Shown in pieces: positions 10,791-21,276 of a stretch of DNA of 64,000 nucleotides (position 1 is its first letter; the number at the start of each line of letters is the position of its first letter). Made by a program: the position numbers and the translations under genes. The stretch is from Homarus americanus (taxonomy: Eukaryota > Arthropoda > Malacostraca > Decapoda > Nephropidae): the NCBI RefSeq assembly GCF_018991925.1, contig NW_024727857.1, forward strand, positions 448,501 to 512,500, written 5' to 3'. Under the pieces are notes generated by a model. That model saw nothing but the letters and a program-made list of their open reading frames with translations. It did not search any database and was not told the origin of the DNA.

Positions 10791-11837
10791 TGGAAACGGT
10801 TTGGCGGGTAACGAGTCAGTTGGTTATTTGGAAATGGGTCAGGGTGGGTCATAGTGGGTCACGGGTCAGGATGGGTTAATTCAGCAATATCATTGGTCAA
10901 AAACTTCTTGTATAATTTCAATGTCGTTATTTTCTAAGTGCTAACAGTTTAATTTCATCCTATAAATAAAGATTTTCGGCCATGATACCGTCAGATATCT
11001 TTGTTTACAACTTTAACACTTTGATTTTGGAGTGGCCGAGAATTTCAGCGTTGTCCATGGCTGTTGTGAAGAGTGATCCGTCATTGAGAACATTTACAGT
11101 GTTTAAAACGGGAAGACGATCACAAAGGATTCATTGGACAAGCTGAAGAAATTGATATTACTCTAGGCACTGAAGTAGTTCACCGTGTTAGTGTTCGTGT
11201 CTTGTGTCGTGTCGCCTAATTTTGAACGACAACAGGCTCGTGAACTTATGCCAACTCCCGATGAAGCCGTTCACTGTGTCATTAAGAAAGAAATCATAAA
11301 ATTATAAGACTAGGAGACATGAGCAACCGGGAAATACTGTCATTGATTAGCGGCACTCGAAGACAATGATTCCTCCTGTACTGAGTGAGGTGGTGAGATC
11401 TGTGTTTGTGGTGCAGCCAGCGTTGTGTATCGGAGTAGCACGTCATAGCCTTCACCGTAAGCAATACCATACGACCACAGCGTTCACGGCTCAGACCGGA
11501 ATCTGTAGTGCCACTTTGTATCGTTGTGAAATACTACAAAAAAATCCAAATACAATCAAGTGTATCTCAGAAATATTACCTAGTGTTTTATGGAAAGGTA
11601 ATATATATATGTGAAACCTACTTACCAGCATAGTTTTGGAACCTATATTAAATGTATTCAGGTCAGATGATTGTTGGGTCATATAGGTCACGGGGTCAAG
11701 GCTGGCGACCCTGCTTTTAGTATCTGAAGGGTTATTATTTCATGGTTAACCTCACAACACTCCTGGGATGCTGAAGAAGATGTAGGCATCCTGAACTCTA
11801 AGGAAGAGAGTGGTGTTATATTTCACTGTTTTAGCTG
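10791..11837. other. Unique stretch; no supported gene
   Basis: GGGTCA-type motifs cluster at 10840-10875. Short open frames (for example + 11366-11614) are not repeat-derived but lack motifs and splice context. A consensus minus donor GGTAAGTAG lies at about 11619-11627 with no convincing acceptor partner. Confidence 0.35.
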
Positions 11838-12028
11838 TCCACACTTCCTCTCATTTCCACCATCCACACCTCCCTCTCATTTCCACCATCCACACTACCT
11901 CATTTCCACCTTCCACACTACCTCATTTCCACCATCCACACCTCATATCCACCATCCACACCTCCCTCTCATTTCCACCATCTACACCTTTCCATTTTCA
12001 CCATCCACACACCTCTCATTTCCACTGT
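11838..12028. repeat. 26-bp minisatellite (TCTCATTTCCACCATCCACA)
   Basis: About seven units of CTCATTTCCACCATCCACAC with CCTCC or TACCT spacers. The unit length varies through small deletions. Confidence 0.85.
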
Positions 12029-12236
12029 TCTCCAAGTAAGAGCCGTAATAGCCTGTCTGCCGCTGAGGTGTCTTTGATGAATGGTTCGCCACGAGTCTTA
12101 CCTTGAGAAATGGTTATCTTCTTATGCCTCTTCAAGAACTTTAGCCTTTCTTCCTTTACCTCTCTAAGGAATTTATTTTTTCTTCATTTACGTTTTCTGG
12201 AATTTTAGTTTCTCTTCCTGTGACTTTTCTATCTCC

Positions 12237-12240
<4 letters not shown>

Positions 12241-12316
<76 letters not shown>
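12241..12316. repeat. (GT)n microsatellite
   Basis: 76 bp uninterrupted GT. Confidence 0.97.
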
Positions 12317-12319
<3 letters not shown>

Positions 12320-13087
12320 TCCTACTTAAAGCTGCTTAACCTTTAAACATCCTTATTTTAAATGTTTAGACCTATATTAAGGAAATTGAATTACTGCTGC
12401 ACAGAACAAGGACCTTCTCGACTATGTTAAGGTAACTCTTGATGATGATGCGAACCTTTTTTTTTATAGCTTTTAAACCCGTCAGAAGATGCCATGGCCA
12501 CACACCTGGGTATGATTCATCACCCGCTAGAACGATAAAGCTTTCATCTCAGTCTGTCTGTTTGTTAGTCTTTCTGTTGTCACTGCTTGGTTTTAACGGT
12601 GCCTCGTAGGTCACTGTGGTCACTGTTAGTTTTCGACCATAACCACTGAGGTCACTGTTGTCATTATCAGCCCCAAGGTAGCTCCACCAATTTACGATCT
12701 GACACTCGCTCAAAACTATTGCCTCGAGCTCTGACGTACATATTAACTCGGGCTGCTGTCACTGCCACTGGTCTTCGTCCCTCTCAAGATTTTTCACTAA
12801 CAAATGTCAACAGTGACGCGTCTTTGCAATATTGCAATATCCCTTTGATAAAATGTCAGGTTTCTTCCTCCTTTCATGTTCTACTCGAGATCTGGAATGA
12901 TTATTTTTACTGGATCTCTCTTTCCTTATGACACCCCCATCCCTCACTTTTTCGACACTCCCTGTCTTCTCCCTAATCCCTTTCCTCCCTCACTACCTCC
13001 GCCTCTCTCTCCCAGGCATTGTTCCCAAAAGTCTTCCTCGTCTCTCTTGGTCATCCATTCTCCGCGAGTGCTGTGCTCATAGTCTAA
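12317..13087. other. Mostly unique stretch
   Basis: GGTCACTGTGGTCACTGTTAG-like short repeats occur at 12608-12670. Pyrimidine-rich sequence begins near 12920. No gene is supported. Confidence 0.35.
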
Positions 13088-13244
13088 ACTCCCTCTTCCT
13101 CCTCCTCTTTCTTCCCCTCCTCCTCTTCTTCTCCTCCTCCTCTTTCTTCTCCTCCCCTCTTTCTTCTCCTCCTCCTCTTTCTTCGCCTCCTCTTCTTTCT
13201 TCCCCTCCTCCTCCTCTTTCTTCTCCTCCTCCTCTTCTTTACTC
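13088..13244. repeat. TCC/TTC polypyrimidine tract
   Basis: Units of CTCCTCCTCTTTCTTC repeat about eight times. Minus-frame Arg/Lys/Glu and + frame Ser/Leu/Pro translations are artefacts. Confidence 0.9.
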
Positions 13245-13369
13245 TAGGTCGCCCATCGGCCAGACTGTCTGCATCATTTTTACTGCTCGCCACACTCTCG
13301 AGCTCTGGTCATTGCTGGAGTCATCCTCGTGATTTCCCTCAAGTCTTCTGCCTCTTTCTTGACTTAGTG

Positions 13370-14790
13370 TCTGTTGTGGAGTTTTGCCTCACCGTCTGTT
13401 GTAGCGTCTTGCCTCATCGTCTGTTGTAGTCTTGCATCACCGTCTGTTGTAGTCTTGCATCACCGTCTGGCGTAGCGTCTTGCGTCAACGTCTGTTGTAG
13501 CGTCATGCATCACCGTCTGTTGTAGCGTCTTGCATCACCGTCTGTTGTAGTGTCTTGCATCACCGTCTGTTGTAGCGTCTTGCTTCACCGTCCTTTGTAG
13601 AGTCTTGCATCACCGTTTGCTGTAGCGTCTTGCATCACCGTCTGTTGTAGCGTCTTGGTTCACCGTATGTTGTCGCGTCTTGCCTCATCGTCTGTTGTAG
13701 CGTCTTGCATCACCATCTGTTGTAGCGTCTTGCTTCACCGTCCTTTGTAGAGTCTTGCATCACCGTCTGTTGTAGAGTCTTGCATCACCGTCTGTTGTAG
13801 CGTCTTGGTTCACCGTATGTTGTAGTTCCATCACTGGTTCATGTAGCGTCATGTATCACTGTCTGTTGGGAAGTGTCATGTATCACTTATGTTCGTTGTA
13901 GCGTCTTGCATCACTGTCTGTTGTAGTTGGGGTCTTGCATCACCGTCTGTTGTAGTGTCTTGCATCACCGTCTGTTAGAAGTGTCTCATCACCGTCCGTT
14001 GTAGCGTCTTGCATCTCCGTCCGTTGTAGTTGTCTTTGCATCTCTGTTCTGTTGTAGCGGGGGTCTTGCATCACTGTTCCAGTCTTGCATCACCGACCGT
14101 TGTAGCGTCTTTGCATCTCTGTCTGTTAAAGTGTCTTGCATCACCGTCTGTTAGGTCTTGCATCACTGTCCGTTAGAAGTGTCTTGTATCTCCGTCTGTT
14201 GCGTCTTGCATCACTGTCCGTTGTAGCGTCTTTGCATCTCCGTCTGTTGTAAGCGTCTTTGCATCACCGTCTGTTGTAGTCTGCATCACCGACCGTTGTA
14301 GCGTCTGCATCTCCGTCTGTTGTAGCGTCTTAATCACCGTCTGTTGTAGTCTTGGCATCACTGTCCGTTGTAAAGGTCTTGCATCTCCGTCTGTTGTAGC
14401 GTCTTGCATCACCGTCCGTTGTAAAGCGTCTTGCATCTCCGTCTGTTGTAGCGTCTTGCATCACCGTTCGTTGTAGTCTTGCATCACCGTCCGTTGTGTA
14501 GCGTCTTTGCATCTCCGTCTGTTGTAGCGTCTTTGCATCTCCGTCTGTTGTGCGTCTTGCATCACCGCTGTCTGTTGTAGTTCCCATCTCCGTCTGTTGT
14601 AAAGGGTTCTTTGTATCACCGTCCGTTGTAGCGTCTTGCATCTCCGTCTGTTGTAGCGTCTTGCATCTCCGTCTGTTGTAGCGTCTTGCATCACCGTCCG
14701 TTGTAGCGTCTTGCATCTCCGTCTGTTGTAGCGTCTTGCATCACCGTCTGTTGTAGCGTCTTGCCTCACCGTCGGTTGCAAAATCTTTCC
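13370..14790. repeat. Large 25-bp minisatellite (about 1.4 kb)
   Basis: Around 55 units of a 25-bp repeat carrying GTCTTGCATCACCGTCTGTT then GTAGC. Variants ATCACCGTCCG and ATCTCCGTCTG alternate through much of the right half, giving a 50-bp higher-order pattern. The left half is dominated by CACCGTCTG. Small indels (GTAAAG, GTGTAG, TTTGC) increase in the middle. Because 25 is not a multiple of 3, all three minus frames read repetitive TDGDA/YNRR/LQRT peptides (14173-14835); these are not genes. Confidence 0.95.
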
Positions 14791-14881
14791 TCCGTCTCTC
14801 CCGAAGATCAAAATGTTTGTAGTATTTTCGCCCAACTTATCATTGTCCTCGAGGTATGATTAAACCAGCCATCTTCCTCAG

Positions 14882-14884
<3 letters not shown>

Positions 14885-14919
<35 letters not shown>
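14885..14919. repeat. (GT)n microsatellite
   Basis: 35 bp uninterrupted GT, 100 bp right of the 25-bp minisatellite. Confidence 0.95.
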
Positions 14920-14920
<1 letters not shown>

Positions 14921-15153
14921 ACTGCAGGAAGAGCCATGTGGGTAAAGATGATAATTTTTGGTGTGTATTTACCTCTTCGGGGGCCGAGGTCAAGTTCCGC
15001 CTCTGGCTGTCCCCTTCATGTTGATGCTCAGACGGCTGGTCTCCTTGGGGACGCCTCCACTCTTTACACTTTTGTTTTGTTCTTCAAGACCTTTTCATTT
15101 ATAACTTAGATTTATTGGTTTTCGCTTGTTGGATGATCTGAGTTATTGTTTTC

Positions 15154-15154
<1 letters not shown>

Positions 15155-15228
<74 letters not shown>
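15155..15228. repeat. (GT)n microsatellite
   Basis: 74 bp uninterrupted GT. Confidence 0.97.
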
Positions 15229-15233
<5 letters not shown>

Positions 15234-15859
15234 TGTGACAACTAATCAAATCAATAAATATAACATGAGCAGCAGGTAATATGAAACACGAAGTTATGAC
15301 AACACTCAGTACCTGCCTGACGAAGAACACACCAGACCCTTCATTATAGCTACATAGCTACGTGATTCCTGGGAGCTGATCTTGCTCACAGGGGCGTGTC
15401 CCTAGAAAATTACACTGTCTAGTGGGAGACAAAGGCGTCCACGACAATATGTCTTACTTACATGAAAGATCGAGCAGATACTTAGCCATATGTTGGATAT
15501 CGGCCTGGGTAAACAGACACACACACAAACACACACACACAGGCAACGTTGACTTTTTCACTTGCGTTTTAGATCTTTTTTTACCCCGTGTATAATGTTT
15601 GGATATTTTTGGTGCTTGCATGATCGCTAAATTTTCCGGAACTGGAGTTGTGTCATGTGTACTTAATGTAAAACATGACAACATTTTTTATCTGTTTCTG
15701 TGATTTTCTACCATCTGTTTGTTTGTTTGTTTATGAGTGTGAGTCAGCCTGTGTCTTTGTGTTTGTTTGTATCTGTTTGTTTCAGTATTTGTTTACAAGT
15801 AAGTGAAAGTGTTATACGGACTAGAAATGTGTTTATATGCGTGCATGCTTGGGTAATGG
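15229..15859. other. Unique stretch with short AC and GTTT patches
   Basis: Short AC-rich runs lie at 15516-15540 and GTTT units at 15718-15732. No gene is supported. Confidence 0.35.
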
Positions 15860-15863
15860 CACA

Positions 15864-15908
<45 letters not shown>
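15860..15908. repeat. (AC)n microsatellite
   Basis: About 49 bp with one CCC interruption. Confidence 0.95.
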
Positions 15909-15910
<2 letters not shown>

Positions 15911-16096
15911 TAGTCTTAAGTGCCATACGCACACAAAATAAACACCAGGTGACCACAGTACATCACGTGTGGGATCAGGGAAAGATTATGTCCCCAGATG
16001 GCTTGACTCCCCCTCCCCTTTGCATGACCTAATTCCACCCCACCGACCATCCATACATGAGACAGCCAACCACCACAACACGCGCCAAGTCAATTC

Positions 16097-16103
<7 letters not shown>

Positions 16104-16140
<37 letters not shown>
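16104..16140. repeat. (AT)n microsatellite
   Basis: About 37 bp of TA with one TAT slip. Confidence 0.93.
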
Positions 16141-16141
<1 letters not shown>

Positions 16142-16162
16142 GGTGTAAGTAGTAATATATTT

Positions 16163-16522
16163 AACAGGTATAGTATCATTAATTAAGGTGATATTGAACA
16201 GGTAAAGGTGATTACATCGATATAGGTTGAGTCTATATATTAATACAGGTAATTTTGTGCACGTACAGGTGAAAAAGAATATCACCAATGTAAAATATAC
16301 AGTACAGGTACAAACAGATACAGGTGTAGTACAGGTGTGTTATATTAATTCCGAAACAACAGGTAGATTTACAAGTACAGTAAGTGAGATTAGATTAACT
16401 TATGAGACGCAGTGATGGTCCTTATATTGATAGTAGTAGTTACAGAAATTTAATTAAGGTTGAACGAGAAAATACTGGTACAAATATTTAATTCGCGTTC
16501 AGACATCGTCATTACAGGTAAA
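16163..16522. repeat. Irregular ACAGGT motif cluster
   Basis: The hexamer ACAGGT occurs nine times in about 360 bp (for example 16165, 16244, 16303, 16319, 16331, 16514) with AT-rich irregular spacing. It looks like a decayed minisatellite. The motif equals a CAG/GT splice-donor core, but no exons are evident. Confidence 0.5.
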
Positions 16523-16586
16523 TGACAGCGATTTCATAAATAATAAAGAATCGGAGAGACTTTAAGCTTTAAGGGAGTGAAGAGAA

Positions 16587-16690
16587 CTAGGTTAGGTTAG
16601 GTTAGGCTAGGCTAGGCTAGGTTAGGCTAGGCTAAGTCAGGGTAGGTTAGGTTATTTTAAATTAGGTTTTGTCAGGTTAGATTAGGTTTA
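16587..16690. repeat. Interstitial TTAGG/CTAGG telomere-like array
   Basis: About 100 bp of GGTTA and GGCTA pentamers, perfect at the left and decaying at the right. TTAGG and CTAGG variants are interspersed. Confidence 0.85.
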
Positions 16691-16749
16691 TAAAGGACTG
16701 GAAACTCTTAGGAAATGACACTGAAATTGAAACACATATTGACATTCAG

Positions 16750-17222
16750 CAGCAGCCTCTTATATTACCTCTAGGGTGATGATCTGCCTCTCTTGTTACC
16801 TCTAGCGTCATGAGCTGCCTCTCTCCTTACCTCTAGCGTCATGAGCTGCCTCTCTTGTTACCTCTAGCGTCATGAGCTGCCTCTCTCCTTACCTCTAGCG
16901 TCATGAGCTGCCTCTCTTGTTACCTCTAGCGTCATGAGCTGCCTCTCTTGTTACCTCTAGCGTCATGAGCTGCCTCTCTTGTTACCTCTAGCGTCATGAA
17001 CAGCCTCTCTTGTTACCTCTAGCGTCATGAGCTGCCTTCCTCTTGTTACCTCTAGCGTCATGAGCAGCCTCTTATATTACCTCTCGGGTGATGAGCTGCC
17101 TCTCTTGTTACCTCTAGCTTCATGAGCTGCCTCTCTTGTTACCTCTAGCGTCATGAGCTGCCTCTCTTGTTACCTCTAGCGTCATGAACAGCCTCTCTTG
17201 TTACCTCTAGCGTCATGAGCAT
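16750..17222. repeat. 31-bp minisatellite (GTCATGAGCTGCCTCTCTTG)
   Basis: About fifteen 31-bp units containing TTACCTCTAGCGTCATGAGC. Variants are CTTGTTAC versus TCCTTAC and GAGCTG versus GAACAG. One variant, TTATATTACCTCTAGGGTGATG, appears at the left edge and again near 17070, suggesting an internal segmental duplication. Confidence 0.93.
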
Positions 17223-18420
17223 TACACAGGAGATGATCTAGTCTGCTGCCGATGACTTAAGCAGTGTGTTGGGCGCCAGCATAGAGTGAGGTGACTTAGT
17301 GTGATGATCCCATGGGCTGTGCCTCCTCAGGTGTGTGCTTATAAAGAACAGGTGAAAGCAATTACACAGAGTGGCTAATTTCTTAAGTAGTTTGTTGTAT
17401 ATGTCTGTATCACTCTCTCTCTAGCTTAATTTCATATTCTCTGTTTTTCATCTGAGTTTCTCACTCTAATTATAAGTTAATTTGCATATTCCGCTGGAAG
17501 TAATGCACTTAAAAGTATGATAATGGAAATTTAATTATCCACCTTTGTGTCCACGCAAGTTTTATGGCCAGGTACAGGCGGTATATTTCCCTGTTTATGT
17601 ACGAGTATATACTTGTTTGCTGAATATATACTTAAGTTAAAAGACTTTGTGTATAAAAGAAAAATATTCGTCATCTAAAGAGTAACTGACACCCATCTCA
17701 TGGAGTTTGACCACGTATTCTAAAACGACCAAAACGATCTAACCAAAACTACCAAAACTTTTTCTAACTTAAAATTATTCTAATATCGTTAAATTACATT
17801 AGAAGTTAGATCACATTTGGTTGGTTTATGTTTTCTTTAATAAATGGCTTAACGTCGCAAACTGCCTCCCGCCATTTGCATAAAAGAACTCGTATAGAAC
17901 TTGGTAACTGGTTCTTTTTCATTATAAATTTGGGTAAAGATATTTTCAACTTTATTTTAAAACCAAAAAAAAATAAATATTGAACATAGGAATAAATTTG
18001 TACTTAAATGATAGTTATTAGACAATGATTAAGATAGCGATCACTGGCACAACCATAACTGAAAATAACAATTGAAGCGTGACGTCATCAGGATCCAACA
18101 TTTACCACGAAACTCACACTGATTCTTATGATAAGTGTTGAGGTGTAGAACAATTATTATATAAAAATAAATACAAAATAGTTTAAATCCTCCATAACGA
18201 TAACATATAACCTAAATAAATAAAATATCCGTAAACACTACTTATTTTCTTCCCTGCGGACGAAAGATCTCGTAAACTCATCCAACCAGAAGAAAAAAAC
18301 CTCTCTTTATATACATAAATTTACATATACAATCGTCTTACATCACAATATTGTCAGGAACGAACCATCGATGAAATACATAAAAGGTGTTTATATGAAT
18401 ACGAAGGTCGATACCTATCA
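17223..18420. other. Unique AT-rich stretch
   Basis: A perfect palindromic CRE (TGACGTCA, 18080-18087) is present. I see no exon, RNA gene or tandem repeat. The CRE alone is expected by chance about once per window and is not called regulatory. Confidence 0.4.
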
Positions 18421-18423
18421 TTG

Positions 18424-18755
18424 TATGTGACCAGCGCCTCCTCCTCCACACTGACAAGGGCGCCGCCTCCTCCACACTGACAAAGGGCGCCGCCTCCTCC
18501 ACACTGACAAGGGCGCCGCCTCCTCCACACTGACAAGGGCGCCGCCTCCTCCACACTGACAAGGGCGCCGCCTCCTCCACACTGACAAAGGGCGGCGCCT
18601 CCTCCACACTGACAAAGGGCGGCGCCTCCCTCCACACTGACAGCAAGCAGCCGCCTCCTCCACACTGGACAAAGGGCGCTGCCTCCTCCACACTGACAGG
18701 CGCGCCTCCACACTGACAGGGCGCGCCTCCACACTGACAGTGGGCGGCGCCTTCA
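18424..18755. repeat. GC-rich 26/27-bp minisatellite (GCCGCCTCCTCCACACTGAC)
   Basis: Eleven to twelve units of 26 or 27 bp around CCTCCTCCACACTGACAA plus GGGCGCC or GGGCGGC, shortening to about 20-bp units at the right end. It is strongly GC-rich inside AT-rich surroundings. The three minus frames (18338-18775) read as Cys/Gly/Ala-rich WRRR or SVEEAAP repeats and are minisatellite translations. Confidence 0.93.
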
Positions 18756-18834
18756 CCCCAAGGTAGCAGCCACACCCATCCTTACCCTTCTCTCAGAGCA
18801 GGCAGGAAGGGGTCCCAAGAAAAAATTTTCTGGG

Positions 18835-19195
18835 ATGGTGAAAGAGGTGGAGGGGTGAGGGAGGAGGGGTATGGAGGGTGGAGGGAGTGAGGGGTATGGG
18901 AGGGTGAGGGGGTGAGGGGTATGCAGGGTGAGGGGGTGAGGTGGAGGGCAGGGGGAGGGAAGGAGGGAAGAGGGGGTGAGGGGTATGGGAGGGTGAGGGG
19001 GGTGAGGGGTATGGGAGGGGTGAGGGGGGGTGAGGGGTATGGAGGGTGGAGGGGTAGAGGGTGAGGGAGTGTGGGGTTTGGAGGGTGAGGGGGAAGAGGG
19101 GTATGGAGGGTGAGGGGAGTGAGGGGTGGTGGAGGGTGAGGGAGTGAGAGATAGGGAGGGTGAGGGAGTGAGATGAGGAGAGAGGGAGTTTGGGA
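18835..19195. repeat. G-rich minisatellite (GAGGGGTATGGAGGGTGAGG)
   Basis: G-rich + strand with a roughly 20-27 bp unit GGTGAGGGGTATGGGAGGGT. Many runs of three to seven G are spaced 1-7 bases apart, a strong G-quadruplex candidate pattern. The minus open frame over it (18793-19350) is Pro/Ser/Leu-rich and not a gene. Confidence 0.9.
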
Positions 19196-19196
19196 T

Positions 19197-19198
<2 letters not shown>

Positions 19199-19262
<64 letters not shown>
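19199..19262. repeat. (AG)n microsatellite
   Basis: 64 bp of AG directly continuing the G-rich block, so the + strand is almost all purine from 18835 to 19262. Confidence 0.97.
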
Positions 19263-19266
<4 letters not shown>

Positions 19267-19572
19267 TACTTCATATATATAAAAAATAATCACCATTCTC
19301 TCAACGTTTGATTCAATCTCCCTGAGGCATAATCTGACCTCATCTAACATGACCTGACCTGCTGGAGATAGATTGGCACACCTGTCGTCTCCCGCGAGCT
19401 CTGAGCCGCAGGTGACTTATTAATGCTTTTATTGCACCTATAAAATTAATGGATTAAAGTTGACCGCCATTATCCGTGTGTATGTTACGATGGCGGAGAT
19501 AATCTCTTGATGGAGAGGCTTTGAGATGATGAGATATGTGTATTTATTTACTTTTGGGGGGAGAGAGATGAT

Positions 19573-19773
19573 TATCTATCTATCTATCTATCTAATCTAT
19601 CAGATCTATCTATTCATTCTGTCTTTCTGTCTGTCTGTCTGTCTGTCTGTCTCCGTCTGTCCGTCTGGCCTGTCCTGTCCTGTCCTGTCCTGTCCTGTCC
19701 TAGGGCTCCCGCCCTGCCCTGTTCCAGTCCGGGCCCTCCGCCCGCGCCTGCCCGCCTGCCCGCCCGCCTGCCC
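19573..19773. repeat. Compound repeat: ATCT, GTCT, CTGTC, CTGCCCG
   Basis: The tract passes in order from (ATCT)n, to (GTCT)n, to (CTGTC)n, to a GCCCGCCT-rich end. Each unit looks like a one-step variant of its neighbour. Confidence 0.85.
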
Positions 19774-19979
19774 ATTTTTTCTTGCTATTTTAGGAGTTTA
19801 TGATGAAGGCTGTAATTTAGTGAATGACCACCAAGGCAGTGTAGCGGATTATAGAGTTAAGATACAGGGATAAATGGTCATGTACCAAGGTATCATTTAT
19901 CGTGGCGAAATATGGAGTTGATGTTTATATTTATTGAATGGTTTTGTTGGCTTATGGAAGAGAAAAGAGGAGATAAAAC

Positions 19980-20003
19980 TAGATAGATAGATAGATAGAT
20001 AGA
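19980..20003. repeat. (AGAT)n microsatellite
   Basis: Six AGAT units. Confidence 0.92.
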
Positions 20004-20124
20004 GCGATATAATAATGGTTGCCCCTCGTGTTCAAGGATGGCCGGCCCTAGGACCACCTTAGCGTGAATTTGTTTAACGTGTAGAAACTTTCTCCAACAC
20101 AACAACCACACCCTAAGTTAACGA

Positions 20125-20338
20125 GCTGTGTGTCCCACTGTCAAGGGATAATCCAAGAAGACCGGACAACTCGCCAACTGCACTGGCTAACCATGACCCC
20201 GGAACACAATCCGCAAATCGATTAACATTCAGGTTCCCAATTACTGCTGGGTAGACAGAGGCAAATGGCGTAATTTCACCCTGCCCGGGGATCAAACCGA
20301 GCAAGGCGAGCATGCTGACCGTAACATCACAGAGAGAC
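20125..20338 (-). mobile_element. tRNA-derived SINE-like element, copy A
   Basis: Read on the minus strand, a tRNA-like head has a degenerate A box (TGATGTTACGG) and a B box GGTTTGATCCC that matches the Pol III consensus except for one C-to-T change. It is followed by a core CTGTCTACCCAGCAG and TTGGGAACCTGAAT. The same head-plus-core order and the TACCCAGC...TGGGTACCT core recur in copies near 35.4 and 37.0 kb. The 3' end is uncertain. Open frames across it (20113-20415) are incidental. Confidence 0.65.
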
Positions 20339-20651
20339 AAAGAGACATGGCGGTACAGCCAGGAAGGCAGACAGACAAGCAGACATAGAAAGACAAACTG
20401 ACAGCCAGAAGCCAATAGAACAGACAGTCAGACAAAGTAATATATGATTGGAGAAGGGAGTCACGAGCTTCATAACTACCATCTTCTTCTTTCTCAATAA
20501 TCCCTTTCTTTCTTTCCTTCCCCTCTTCGTTTCCCTCTGTTCTTCTAGCTTTCCCTTTTTCCTTTCCATTCCCTTCCTCTCTCGTCCTCATTCCTTCCTC
20601 TGCCTCACCAATGTACTTGACCATCTCTCTCTCAATACCATGAAGACGCGG

Positions 20652-20906
20652 AAAGGTCAACTAGCAAAGGTCAACCAAACAAGGTCAACGAGGCTAGGTC
20701 AACTAGCAGATGTCTACCAGACGAGGTCAACCAGGAAACGTCAACTAGTAGAGGTCAACAAGGCGAGTTCAACCAAGAAATATTAACTAGCAGAGGTCAA
20801 CCAGGAAAGGTCAACTAGGAAAGGTCAACCAGGAAAGGTCAACTAGGAACGGTCAACCAGGAACGGTCAACCAGGAACGGTCAACCAGTTAAGCTCAACC
20901 AATTAA
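20652..20906. repeat. 14-bp minisatellite (AGGTCAACCAGGAA)
   Basis: About 18 units of 14 bp. AGGTCAACTAG and AGGTCAACCAG forms roughly alternate, making a 28-bp dimer. The left units are diverged and the right units nearly identical, so recent homogenisation was on the right. AGGTCA is also a nuclear-receptor half-site sequence; I make no regulatory claim. Confidence 0.9.
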
Positions 20907-21239
20907 AAAGGAAATCGTAAATCAGAGGTCACTATGGGTGTGATTCTTCAGGTGTGAAACAAAGGTAATTTGTAATAGACTCGCCAGATGTAATTGCAAC
21001 CTAACATAGAGAGCTTTACGTGTTGCCAGATTATCCATGTAACAAGCACGTGCACCCCCCTCCGAGAGAGACCTACAGTAACTAAGCTCAGTGAATAAAA
21101 GCTACGCAAATCCTTCAACTTAAAAATAAACACCAGTTTTACGCAAGTGAACATGAAACGGTAACTCACATGGCTTGAAAAAATGGATCACCTGAAGATT
21201 AGCCCCAGCATATTTTACCTGATGATTAAACACCCTAGT

Positions 21240-21276
21240 ATATTATAGCAGTTAATAGCAGTTAATAGCAGTTAAG
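21240..21276. repeat. AGCAGTTAAT short tandem repeat
   Basis: Three to four 10-bp units of AGCAGTTAAT. Confidence 0.85.

Noticed and set aside
11600..11691. Minus-strand donor GGTAAGTAG with an upstream open frame
   Set aside because: No pyrimidine-rich acceptor at a sensible distance. The possible upstream AG would give a 17-nt exon with poor signals.
13370..14790. CRISPR-like array (regular short repeats)
   Set aside because: Repeats are contiguous 25-bp units without unique spacers, in eukaryotic DNA. This is a minisatellite.
14173..14835. Three overlapping minus frames with TDGDA / YNRR / LQRT peptide repeats
   Set aside because: A 25-bp unit read in three frames gives this automatically. 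The pattern changes frame at each small indel.
18080..18087. Single palindromic CRE (also 54573-54580)
   Set aside because: An isolated 8-mer is expected about once in 65 kb. Unlike at 61.4 kb there is no array or companion motif.
18338..18775. Cys/Gly-rich minus frames that look like a cysteine-rich structural protein
   Set aside because: All three frames are open and repetitive. The source is the GC-rich 26/27-bp minisatellite.
20652..20906. AGGTCA words as nuclear-receptor response elements
   Set aside because: They are part of a 14-bp minisatellite unit, so their regular occurrence needs no regulatory explanation.
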